Shown piece by piece: positions 1-10,664 of a stretch of DNA of 64,000 nt. The notes under the pieces are model-generated. The model was not told the origin of the DNA and made no database searches. It was given only the letters and a program-made list of their open reading frames with translations. Both the position numbers and the translations under genes were made by a program. Every line of letters begins with the position of its first letter. Position 1 is the first letter of the stretch. Source of the stretch: Ricinus communis. Its lineage: Eukaryota > Streptophyta > Magnoliopsida > Malpighiales > Euphorbiaceae. The stretch covers positions 26,230,802-26,294,801 of the forward strand of contig NC_063258.1 in the NCBI RefSeq assembly GCF_019578655.1. Direction: 5' to 3'.

Positions 1-425
1 GATAACTTCCGATAAGCTTTTCTCACATCATCAACAGTACAAGTTTTCTCCAACCCCAAAATATCATAAAAATCTTTCTTTTTCTTAATTTGCCTCACGA
101 TCGTAATCTGCTCCTCCGTATACGTGGAGGTAGAAGACGTGGCAGAGGCAGCTGATGATGGCCCAGTGGAGGGAACCCGCTGGCGTACCTTTGGTTCATT
201 ACTGGTCGCTGTTGTTGTCGATGATGTTGTGCTAGCGGGTCCATTAGCCGTTTGATCAAAAGATGGATCTTTCTCAATCCCTGATAAAAGATCGTCGACA
301 GAGAGTGTTGGATCGAGACGGCGCGCTTTAGCGATGAACTTTAAAGCACGAGTTTTATCACCGGATTCCAAAGCATCTTTGCCGATTTTCAAGCACTTCA
401 AGGCATCATCCTTGTTCCCATCCAT
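1..425 (-). CDS. DnaJ-family (J-domain) protein, N-terminal part, cut by the window start
   Basis: The reverse strand is open from an ATG at 425 down to base 1, about 141 codons, with no intron in the visible part. The protein begins MDGNKDDALKCLKIGKDALE, a TPR-like helical N-terminus, and continues through a Ser/Thr/Ala-rich linker (about residues 60-98). From about residue 115 it enters a J domain (DFYDILGL, then VRKAYRKLS) and breaks off before the HPD tripeptide. This order matches the Arabidopsis dnaJ 49 / DNAJB12-DNAJB14 type, in which a membrane segment and a DUF1977 region follow; those parts lie outside the window. Members of that type are ER-anchored co-chaperones that stimulate Hsp70 ATPase. 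Family is confident; membrane anchoring is inferred. A telomere-like box (TTAGGGTTT, 621-629) lies about 200 bp upstream. Confidence 0.9.
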   Translation of the reverse strand, partial: MDGNKDDALKCLKIGKDALESGDKTRALKFIAKARRLDPTLSVDDLLSGIEKDPSFDQTANGPASTTSSTTTATSNEPKVRQRVPSTGPSSAASATSSTSTYTEEQITIVRQIKKKKDFYDILGLEKTCTVDDVRKAYRKL

Positions 426-620
426 GGATAATTTCAAAATCAAACAAAACCCTAATGATAAATCAATCGATATTCAATACTCAATTGTCATTGATCTAAA
501 AAAATAACTGATTGGATTGCACGAGAAATATGAGGTTTCAGAGTGAGAGAAATCGATAAAGATGTGAACTTTATGGATAGATCTGAGGAATTGGGTATTA
601 TTATTGTGAGATTGATGGAA

Positions 621-629
621 TTAGGGTTT
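621..629 (-). promoter_or_regulatory. telo-box (AAACCCTAA) upstream of the DnaJ gene
   Basis: AAACCCTAA reads on the reverse strand about 200 bases upstream of the DnaJ start codon. A second copy lies on the plus strand at about 448-456, within the probable 5' UTR. Telo-boxes are common near the 5' ends of plant housekeeping and translation genes. The functional role is inferred. Confidence 0.35.
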
Positions 630-890
630 CATGATTTGGGAATTTTGGAGGAACGGAGAGGAAAAGACAAATATCTGCGGAATTGTCGTCCTTGAGATTA
701 TATATAATATTTTTTTGTTACAAAGGACGCGTTTGGTTGTTCGTTAATGTTTATGACTTGTCTGGTCTGCTTCTGTTTAATATTCCAAACCTTTCGCAAC
801 TTCTACGAGTAGAGGAGGCTGCTCTCGCCTTCGTGGGCCTGATTAGAACAATAACTCGGCCTATTTAAACTCTTTTATTTAAATATATTT

Positions 891-1735
891 TGGCAAAAGG
901 TCTAAAAAATTGCTTCATTTTATTGGAAAATTGTAATTAAATTTTTATTTTTTTTCTCAATTTACCTATTAATTTTTATAAAAAAATCTAATTAAATTTT
1001 TATTTTTTTAGCTAATTAAACCTATTAATTTTTATAAAATATTCAATTAACCCCTAATGCTAACAGCGTTCAGAATGTATTCTATTATTTTGAAAGCCGA
1101 ATAACAATCACTTTGAATATTTTAAAGTCACATCTATATCAATATGACGGAGAGAAAGCCGATTATTCTTTTTTATTTAATTTACAGTATAGCTCCTACA
1201 ACTATAGAACCTCCTTTCATGATCGGTCTCCTTCAATGAAGTGTGCATTTCTATAGTTTTATTGCAAAAACATATTATAATTTGTGGAATGTAATCTAAC
1301 TTAACAACTTGCATCCATATTGGGTGATGAAAAAGATAAAAATATTGCTGCCATTTTCAGGTGGTGAAAGAAATCATTGCTCTCATTTATAAATTAAAGT
1401 TTATAGATATTAATTGTGCAAAAATAAAAATAAAAAAGAATTGGTTTTCTCTCCTTTACGTGATATATGAGCGATTTTAGAATATTAAAATTGGTTATTA
1501 TTTGTGCTTTTAAAATAATAGAACCCTTATACTTAACAACATTTTGGACTCTATTAGCATAATGGGTTAATTAGATATTTTATAAAAGTTAATGAATTTA
1601 ATTGAGCCAAAAAATAGGATAGAAACTTAATTAGACTTTTTATAAAGTTAATGGGTTTAATTGAGTCAAAACAAATAATTGAAACTTAATTGGACCTTTT
1701 TAACAAGTTCAAAAGCATTTTTATACCTTTTATTT
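891..1735. mobile_element. Non-autonomous DNA element with long terminal inverted repeats
   Basis: The left part (about 891-1140) and right part (about 1480-1735) are imperfect inverted copies of each other over more than 200 bp. Starting from the ends, both arms share an AAAAGGT-TA-AAA start, then two copies of a block like CATTAACTTTTATAAAA followed by TCTAATTAA. They then share ATTAACCC, ATGCTAA, and TCTATTATTTT next to AAAGC. The element encodes nothing. The exact ends and any target-site duplication are blurred by the AT-rich context, so the superfamily is not assigned; long inverted repeats are most like foldback or MULE-type elements. Confidence 0.6.
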
Positions 1736-1740
1736 ATTTT

Positions 1741-3974
1741 TTTTTAAATTATGTTATACTATTTTTTAGTATTTTTTTTCTTAATAAAGCCGAGACGGCA
1801 TTGTTTATATTTTTTATCCTTAATACTTTTTATTCTTTTTAGTTTTTTTAAATAATTTTTTAATTTTAATTTTATTATATTTTTAATTATATTTTAGTAT
1901 ATTTTTGAAATTCATATTTTTATTATCTTCAAAATACATTAGCTGCTATAAAAAAAATATATAAATATTTTTCAATTTATAGATAAAAAATAAAAAATAA
2001 AAAATAAAAAAAATAAATTTATCTCATTTGACTGGTTTGACAATGATGCAAATTAAATGATATTTTTTAATATCTTTTTTATATAGTTTTAATATTTTTT
2101 AATAAAATTTGCAAAAGTAAGAAAGTGTACAAATAAAATATATTTAAAAGAATTGTAATTTTTATTAAAAAAGTCATAAAAGTAAATTTTTTAAGAACAA
2201 TCGTATACCACTAACTTTTCTCTTATTTCTACCATAAACATATATAAAATGTGAGAGTTTCATAGATACTAACTATTTTTTTTAATTAATTGACTTAGTT
2301 TATTTACTAATTTAATTCAATAATAAACAATAATAGTGTAATTAAGTTCGATTTTAAGATTCTAAAAAAGTTCCAACTCTATAAAAAATTTTAATGTTTA
2401 AGTACAATTAAATCTTATTCTATAAATTAAAAAAGACAAATATAATATAAGTTGGATTGTATTATATCATATTAATAGAAACTTAGACTAATTATAATTT
2501 AATTTAAAATTATTTATTTAAAAAATCATCATTTTAGTTTTATTATTGATATTAACTGCTTAAAATCATTATTGAAATAAAAAAATATTAATAAACATTA
2601 ATTATTATTTTAATATGATATAATGATTCTATGTTTATATTTAAATTAGGTCACTTTAATTAAAATATCAAATATATAATTAAATATGAAAATTAATTTT
2701 ATAAAAGATAATTTAAGATTTAATGAAATGTTTTATTTTAAATATTATATCAAACATAACTCTTAAATTATTTATTTTTATTTTAAATTTTAAATTTATC
2801 TTATTTTATATCAGATGAACAATAACAAAACTAACTATTATTTTCTATATGCATAGCACATAAATACAAAAATTAATTATAAAAAAAAAAAAATCAATTT
2901 TTTTTGAAGCCTCACTGAGATAAAACTATTAATACAAAAATTTGGGATATTAAAAAATGTGTAAGTTTTATTTTAAACAACCTTTGTGAAATAAGTAATT
3001 TCACATTATATAAATCTTCTTGATTTCTCCCTGTTTTTTATCTTCAACTCAGAATGGATCTGAAAACTGCAAATTCTAAAAGAAAAAGGAACAAATAAGA
3101 CCAAAACAGTAATTGCCCTCTCAATGGCATCAAGTGTACAGAAAGTGATATAAACTTGAATCATAGTTAGCGCCTGTTAATTACAGATTTTGCTACATCA
3201 TCAGCATTCAGCAGATCTCCTTTTAGCTTCAGAATTCAAAAGCTGCTTTAGCTCTCTAAATCTCCTTTTAGCTTCAGAATTCAAAAGCTGCTTTAGCTCT
3301 CTAATCCAATGATATCTCAGATTATCTTTGCTCAAAAAAGGAAAAAAAGAGCTCATTAATGCATACGAGTCCATGACATGTTGCTGTTCAGTTGAATTCT
3401 AACATATAAATGAGATGCTCTTTGCAGCTGCACTGAATTAAATTTTAAGTTTGATGTATACATCACAACTGATAGAAAAATATTATATATATAAATATTT
3501 TATACTTTACTGTTAGATAATGATACGTACTTTATTTAAAAATAATAAATATATATAATAATAATTTTCATCGTAACAGTACTTTAAAAGAAAATAGAAA
3601 AATCATATTTTTTATATCAAATCTCAAAATGGGATCTCTTGAAATCGAGACCATAAATCCTGACAGTAAATCACCGGCCCAAAGCTTGGTGGTTAATAGC
3701 TGTTAATTAACTAAAAGAAATATTTTATTAATCAAGACTTTACCAAAACCCAGATTTGGATTCAAATCCTACCCTTTAGTCATCATGTCTTTACAGAGGA
3801 ATGTATGGTTACAGCAAGAACATAACATAAAGAAAAAGGAGATGAAAATATGGTCGTCTGATCAGTCCTTGGTCGATTTTCCTCACTTGCTAATCAGAAT
3901 CATCAAGTCCTGCAAAACATGTATAGCAAGAATAAGATTTAGCCAAAACCAGCAATTACTTCAATAAAATACAT
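1741..3974. other. AT-rich intergenic spacer
   Basis: This stretch between the inverted-repeat element and the end of the EG45 gene is very AT-rich, with many poly-A/T runs. I see no gene in it. The only clear structure is the perfect tandem duplication listed separately. Bases from about 3600 to 3974 probably include the 3' UTR of the EG45-like gene. Confidence 0.5.
3215..3304. repeat. Perfect 45-bp tandem duplication
   Basis: Two adjacent identical 45-bp units (3215-3259 and 3260-3304), each beginning ATCTCCTTTTAGC and ending GCTCTCTAA. Identity with no visible mismatch points to a recent duplication in otherwise diverged spacer. Confidence 0.95.
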
Positions 3975-4613
3975 TCAAGAATTGAGACTTGAAGAGGAGA
4001 GAGGATCTGTATGCATATACTGGGCAAATTCAACGTTGATCTTGATGGCAGGGACTTTAGAGATGGCACTGAAAGCTTTGTTGGAAAGAACCAGAGTTGA
4101 TGGGCATGGATTTCCTCTACAAAGATCAACAACCTGAACAACAATGGATTCGTCTTTGCATGGTCTTCTGGGGCCACTAATGCACCTCATTCTGTATTTA
4201 CGACCACATGCAGCTCCATTGTCCCATATCCCTTCACTTGCTGCTACGAAATATCCTCCTTGTGGGAACTGATCTTCGCTGTATCCCTTGCACCTTGTTG
4301 CTGCAGTTAACATTATAAACATACAAGAAACACTGTGAAATTAAAGTGAAAATTAAAAAGCAACAACAATGGCATGCATACACAAATTAGTATCAAGTCA
4401 GGTCCACTGATATTGAAGCAGACACATTAAACTCAGTTAATCGGTGCTTAGCTGAGGCCTAAATACAGTAGTTAAGACCAAAACTATACAAAGCAACTGA
4501 AACATACGAAGGTAAGGAGGATCATATGAGGTGGCAGACCCAATATCTCCAGTGGCAAAAAATGATCCAAAGCATAGCCACACTACGCTTATGATGGTTA
4601 AATTGAACCTCAT
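3975..4613 (-). CDS. EG45-like domain protein / plant natriuretic peptide-like secreted protein
   Basis: Two exons on the reverse strand: 4613-4508 and 4300-3975. The intron has a GT donor and an AG acceptor, and the split Pro codon restores YDPPYLPTRCKG. The product is 143 residues. Residues 1-21 (MRFNLTIISVVWLCFGSFFA) form a signal peptide. The rest is one EG45/expansin-like double-psi beta-barrel, with TSYDPPYLP, the GYFVAASEGIWDNGAACGRKY block, a conserved set of cysteines, and VVDLC....CP. Plant natriuretic peptides are extracellular proteins that affect water and ion balance and cGMP responses; related citrus blight-associated proteins share the fold. After IKINVEFAQ, where family members usually stop, this protein carries about 14 more residues. 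It is divergent from RRS1 across about 1.1 kb. Confidence 0.88.
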
Positions 4614-4702
4614 ATTGCTAACTTGGAAACGCTCAAATGGAATTGAAGATGCTGATCAAGAAAGCCTTTTAGGTAATGCACAAGACACCTATAACCCACT
4701 TC

Positions 4703-4731
4703 TATATATACTGCAAGTGAACTATATATAA
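4703..4731 (-). promoter_or_regulatory. TATA-box region of the EG45-like gene
   Basis: Two TATATATA-type motifs (about 4703-4711 and 4723-4731) lie 90-120 bp upstream of the start codon on the reverse strand, a normal distance for a plant TATA box with a short 5' UTR. Which one is used cannot be told from sequence. Confidence 0.45.
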
Positions 4732-5548
4732 AAAAAAAAGAAGCAGGACAAAAATGTGACTGCTCTAAAATGGATTGATATCATATCAGTAGTGGGGGGT
4801 GATCCCTTTACATTTCATATGCAAATCAGCTAACTCATTCCACCAATAAAAACATGGAAGAGATATTCCACTGCGCATAATAGTACAATTTAAATAATGG
4901 GTTTTTTATCAGGAAGTTGATGAACATGGCTAGTAGTGAGAATCATAGCCTCATATAGTGACTATTATTGCTTGCTTTGCTGTTAAAATTATATGTAATC
5001 TTAATAACCCATAAAAGATTGTTTCAAAAGGAAATTTGAAAGCTTACGGCACCCTTAAACAATGGGGTATCCCCTCATCAGCCAGGTTACTTTCTTGCCT
5101 GCTGGTTTACATATATTTTTGAAGTTGGCAAGAGAGTGTGTGTGATTAAGAAATGAAAAGAATCATTAGTTGCTTAATTAAGTGATTAATTAGTGTGTGC
5201 ATACAACAGAAATAGGATAATTATACACTAAAAAAGGAGGGTTATGTGAAGTAATTGCAATTACACATGTCCATTATTTAATTACTTTTCTAGTAATGCT
5301 GTCACAGTGATGACTGTTTATGCTCCGCGTGCATATTTTACGTTATCTTTTTCTTCCTTTTGGACAAAAAAGAAAAACCCATCTTCTGATCCCTGAGATT
5401 TTTGTGTTTTTGGCTTTGGTCCTTAAATCTATTTGTATTTTTATGGGGTCCCTAAATTATTAATGTTGTTGACACTCATGGCCTTTCTGACTAATTTGAA
5501 GCACATTTTAATAAAGGATCTTCGAATTTTGTTTAAGAGTTAGTTTTA
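4732..5548. other. Divergent spacer between the EG45-like gene and RRS1
   Basis: No coding sequence is seen. It should hold the upstream regulatory DNA of the EG45-like gene. Around 5385-5480 there is a stretch of the GGTCCCTAAAT type, which recurs in decayed plant repeats, but no ends can be defined. Confidence 0.4.
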
Positions 5549-5549
5549 A

Positions 5550-5595
5550 TGGGCCGGGACTCCAATAAGTGAAATAGGCCCAATTAAATTGGGCT
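5550..5595 (+). promoter_or_regulatory. Site II (TGGGCC/T) cluster upstream of RRS1
   Basis: TGGGCC at 5550-5555, its reverse complement GGCCCA at 5577-5582 and TGGGCT at 5590-5595 fall within 46 bp, 125-170 bp upstream of the RRS1 start. The last two form a small palindrome around AATTAAATT. Site II elements bind TCP factors and are typical of ribosome-related plant genes, which fits the downstream gene. Function is inferred. Confidence 0.55.
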
Positions 5596-5720
5596 ATCTC
5601 AATCAGAGAAGCCTATAGATTTTAGAAGAAGAGGGCACTAATTATAAACCTCTGTGATAAACCCGTCTCTCTCTTTTTCTTTTTCTTCTTCTTCTTCAGT
5701 TTTAGGGTATCGAGTTTCTA

Positions 5721-8695
5721 ATGGACACTGAAACGCAGCAATACGACGTCGACTTGGGACATCTTTTAGCTTTTGATCCTCACCACAATTTTCCATCTCT
5801 ACCTTCATCCAGGTAACTTCTTTGTGCTCTATTTTTCAAGGTTATTTTGGTATCTTTATTTTCCTTTTCATTTATCTGCTTTATAAATTTTACTTGCCGC
5901 CTGAACTTTATTCTTGGTAAATTAATATTATTTCAAATTGTAACTGATTTCATACAGTGAATAATAACTACGAAGTAAGTAATTTTAGATTAACTATTTG
6001 CAAGATTTTATAGATTATACTTGTTTACTTTAAAAATCAGAAAGGTTATGTATTTGGTGCAAATTATTAAGCTTTTAATAGGCAGAAACCAATCAGGTAA
6101 TGATACCATGCATTTATGTAATATGTTATTGAGTAGAGATGTTGCTTTTTATTTTTAATTGTGTATGAATTTCTGTGTGCATGTAGTATATAGATTGTTG
6201 TATTTAGCTTTAGGAGAGCATGTTGTGACTTGGTTATTCTACTTGTATCGTTTTCATAGGGAGGACTTGGTGAAGGAATGTATTACAAAGGGAACTGAGC
6301 TAATTCAAGCTGTTGCAGCTGGTCTCTTTAATTTACCTTCAACTGAAGATATAGATGGTCCACTTGTCAAGTTGCCACCGCCAAAATTGAAATTGCCCAG
6401 AGAAAAGCATGTAAGTTGTTCTTTTTCTTTAGAATTCTATTGTTGGTGCCTCAATAAACTAGATTTAGAAAGAGATGAAAGAGGGGTCAAGTAAAGAGAG
6501 AGAGTTTTTATTTACTGTTGTTGTTATGAGGTCTCATCTCGAGTCATCAAAGTGTGCGTGTGGAAAGTTGAGGGAAAGGTTTTAATTGCACTATTTTGCT
6601 TGCTTCAAGTGTTTTTATCATTGAAATTAGAAGTTCAAGAAATACATTGAGAAAAGCTGTGAACTTTGAGGGCTGAATTTATGCCTAATCCAGAGATAAG
6701 AAAATGGCCTAGTGAAGAAATTTCGCATCAGAATTTGTAGTTTTTGTTTTCTTTCAATTGGATATGCTGCTGTTGAAATCTTATGTTGGATAATGCATCT
6801 TCTTTTTTGTTTACCTCAGCATTCTCATCATGCTAGGTGCTAGAGCGATTTTATGTTGTGTTTAGAATGGTTACTTATCATTTTTTCATGTGATATTTTC
6901 AGTTGCCAAAGCCCAAACCTCCTACGAAATGGGAATTGTTTGCCAAAGCAAAAGGTAGTTTTTCTTAATTGTGATTTGTAACTAGATATGAAATAAAATT
7001 TAGTTTTTGAAAGAGTTTACTTTCTAATTGTAATTTATCTAATTGGGATCCAGGATTTTATAGTATGACCTGGGATAGTTATGAGGTTATCTATCTAATC
7101 AATTGTTTCTTCTTCTGTTGAGAATTTAAGTCCCTAGGAGTTTTAACTCTTAATAAGCATAATCTAAAGATTTTAAATTTTATTGCTTTTTAGTATATAA
7201 GAATTTAAATATATAGTTCTTCAATTTTAAATTTGCATTTTTATTGAAAATTAAGTCAGTATTATACAGCAATTTGAGTTTTAAGTAGTACATAACAGAA
7301 AAGTTTCAAGACTTTTTCTTTCCTTCTTAATCTTAAAATCTTGTGGAATTTTTAAATTCAATCTTAAATTTATCCAAAGATGATAGATTTTAACTCTCAA
7401 GATTGTTAACTTCATCCATTAGTATCTTAACAGAAGAATGTGCCTAAAGGTTGTGGCTGGATCTTCTTTTTTTCTTAAATTATTCAGAGCTGATATGCTT
7501 GGTTTTGTTTGATTGATGTGTCTGTTAGGTATACAGCAACATAAGAAAGACAAGAGGGTATGGGATGAACAAACTCACTCTTGGAAACGTCGTTATGGAT
7601 ATGATCGTGTTAATGATGATAAAGATGTTCCCATCATTGATGCCAAGATGACTGATGGTAATGCTTTTCTTTGAATTAATTTTCTTTTGTAAAACCATAA
7701 AAATGTATATTTACTCTTTGCAAACCAATAAATTATATATGGAAAAGTATATCAGGCTTATAATCACTAAAACAAAAGCCATCAGATTTGTTTTACACAT
7801 GAATGATTGTTCCTTTCTGCAGAGATAGGGGAGGATCCATTTGCAAAGAGAAAAGCAGAGAAAAAGAAAAGAGTCGAGAAACAGGAGAAGAATAGGTTTC
7901 AGAATTTGAAACAAGCTTCAAAAGCGGGTGCTTTGCCAAGGTTTTCCCCTTTCATTACCACAACCACCTAGAGACACCTTTTGTGGCAGCATTTTAATAT
8001 ATTTACGTAAAAAATTTGCCAACTCTTTGCTGCAGCCACATTCAGCTAGCTGCCACAGCTTTGCCCATAACTGGAACTAAGGCTGCACCAAAGAAGGTTA
8101 GCAAAGATGAATTAGGAAGTGTAGCTGGACTAGCTGCAACTGCAACAGCCAGTGGTGGGAAATTTGACAAGAAGTTGCCAGGAGAAAAGCCTGCCAAAAT
8201 GCAAGGGAAACATCGCAAGGTTCGTACCTACTTGTGACAATGCAATCTGATTCCACTGTTTCTCCTACATCTCCAGTTGAAGTTTTAAAACTTCTACTTG
8301 TCTTCGTTCAGTTTTTACCAGTTGTGGAAGGATCAGGGATGGGCAGACAGGAGAGAGAGCAAACTGACAAAGTTCTCAGCAAAATTTTTGCACAGAATTC
8401 TCATGAGATACTTAACATTGATAAGGTATGCTGAAGGCAATTGAAGGTTGATTTTAGCATTGCTGTCTCATTGGACAATTTTACTCAATTAAGTCTCATG
8501 TCTGGAAAATAGGCTGTTTCGAAGTACACTGTCAAGAAAGAGAAGAGTCAAAGGAATCAGCAAGGGAAATCTTCTACAAGCTCGAGCAAGTTAAAAGCAA
8601 ATAGCAAACCGATGAAAGCGAAGGGCAAATCCAACAAGAAGCCTGCAAAAGGATTCTCTTCAAAGAAGGGGAAGGGGAAGGGGAAGGCAAAATGA
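5721..8695 (+). CDS. RRS1: RRS1-type ribosome biogenesis regulatory protein
   Basis: Eight exons join in frame: 5721-5812, 6260-6410, 6903-6954, 7529-7657, 7823-7940, 8036-8219, 8312-8425 and 8513-8695. All introns are GT-AG. The product is 340 residues, close to the usual plant length. The N-terminal RRS1 domain has [14 protein letters not shown], a helix with [26 protein letters not shown], then [13 protein letters not shown]. After this come [11 protein letters not shown] and [20 protein letters not shown]. The C-terminus is a very basic Lys/Gly/Ser tail (KGKGKGKAK). In yeast Rrs1 acts with Rpf2 to bring the 5S RNP (uL18, uL5, 5S rRNA) into pre-60S particles in the nucleolus; the basic tail suits nucleolar retention. 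The gene is preceded by a site II cluster. Confidence 0.95.
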
Positions 8696-10664
8696 AACTC
8701 ATAATTAGAAATCACCATTTAGATGTTACAGAATTTTGGTCAAGTTGCAATTTTTGTTTATGATAAAGAAAAGGGATCTCTTTGTATTAGATTGTTATTT
8801 TTTGCAGGCAGAGTTCTTATGTCCTCATTTTTATGTCTCTCTCTCTGTCTCTCTCTCTCGCACACACTCGCAAAAACAGGTGCATACATTTTATCACCAG
8901 GTCGTAATTTGATCTATAGTGGTAGAAGGGTGTGTTGACATGCTAATCGCATAGATAATGTGATTGAGCTTGCAGAGCAACAGCTAACAAGTGAGAGTTT
9001 GTTAGATAGCTAAAAAAGGGAAATGGATCTGAGTCCCGCCATTTGATGTGTCAACTGATGTTACTTCTTTTCTAAAAAGAAAAAAGATCTTTGCAAACGT
9101 AGCCCAATTGTTCTTGTGGTGCCAACCAACTTCGGAGCCTGGAGAAAAAAATTTCAGTATGACCTTTTCTGGGGACCCATCCCCTTCAAAACAAAAATGG
9201 GATAAAAATATCAATTTTATCTGAAACTTGTGGCAATGGAGGGACATGCAGAAGAACTCGAGACATGAAGACAAAAGAAACAGATAAGTCGAGAAAGAAG
9301 CAAAAATGAAACCTTTTTCTGTATCATATTTGCTCTGTTTTCTTATTTTCTTCAATTTATCTATTTGTTTATTCAAATTTAGGAATGACATTAAGCTCAG
9401 TAATGTCAATATAAGATATTTTTGGTGAATTGAGAAGAAAAAGAAAGCAAGAAGCTGTTGAACCTTTAATCACTTGCAAGCAAAACATTACATGTATTTC
9501 ATTCACAACTGTGATTAAGTTTGGTTCTAAAGAAAATTCTTATTTTCCAGTGGTGAGCATTGAGCAAGAGAAACCGAGGACTTAGTGCAACACATTCTCA
9601 CTTTATTCTATTACCAGAATTTCACTCACTTTATTTGACGAAAATAGTGAGTTGATAAGTACTTGGAATTTAGACGTTATGTCTGGTCAAATTCAAAAAG
9701 GAACAAAATTAAACTAATCTCCATTATCTCCGGGTCAGATTAGATGTTCTAATTCTTTTTCTTTAATTAGACTTTTTCTTTTAAGTTATTACTTAAAAGT
9801 CTTGACATTTTATTAGAATGGTGGCAAAAAGAGAAAAAAGACCCTTACACCTACATATAGAAATTATGAATTAAGTTATTCTGTGATTGATTTCTTTAAT
9901 AAAAAATGAACTTATAAATTTATGCATTCATTCTATGCTAAAACTTAATTATCCACTCAACGTATCTATATCAACATATATCATTTGACTCTAATAGGAT
10001 TAAAAGTTCCAACTTTTTTTTTAATATCATCAAATCAAAATTCAAATAATCTATTATTCAAATTGTGTAGGCACAACACTTGTATGTTTATTAGAATATT
10101 TCTATTGTATCTATAAAATAACGTACCAACTTGAAAAAAAAAATAAATAAATAAAGATTTACGAACATGTTCTAAGGACATTTTTATTAGGGTTAGAGAC
10201 TTGACTCGAAGTTGCTCTCGCGACTCTGACTCCTCATATAACATCAAAAGGGGCGGCTTTTAGTATAAACAAAACCAAAGCCAACGCTGTGCTTAGCAAA
10301 TATTAAAGTTTACGCTCTTTTCTTCTACTTCTCTGCTTCACTGTAGAGAAGAGGAGAGAAGAGCATCTAAGATCATCTGGTAATCTTTGTTTTTCACGAA
10401 TATATATTTTTTTCTTTTAACATACCTTTATTCTCTCTATTCTTTTATTGTTGCCTTTCGAGTATATTTGCTTATATCCTTATAAAGATTCGTTCTTTAA
10501 CCAACTTTCTATGCACCCATTTCAAAAAATTCCATTTTTTATAATACTTGTTTGAGCTGTTACCATTTCTTTTTAATCTCCAAACTGCAAATTTATTGTG
10601 TTCTTGAAGACTATCTGGTTCTGGGTATTTTAAGGAGAGTGCAAAGGTTGAACCTTTAGTAGCT
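8696..10664. other. Spacer between RRS1 and the Brittle-1 carrier gene
   Basis: Bases up to about 8990 are the likely RRS1 3' region and contain a CT/CA microsatellite (about 8836-8874). No gene is seen from 9000 to 10300. A pyrimidine-rich stretch (10310-10380) looks like the transcribed leader of the carrier gene. A possible 5' UTR intron could start at the GTAATC near 10380, but I cannot place its acceptor with confidence. Confidence 0.45.

Noticed and set aside
9002..9409. 135-codon reverse-strand open frame downstream of RRS1
   Set aside because: It has no recognisable domain, no splice partners and spacer-like composition. It could not be supported as a gene.
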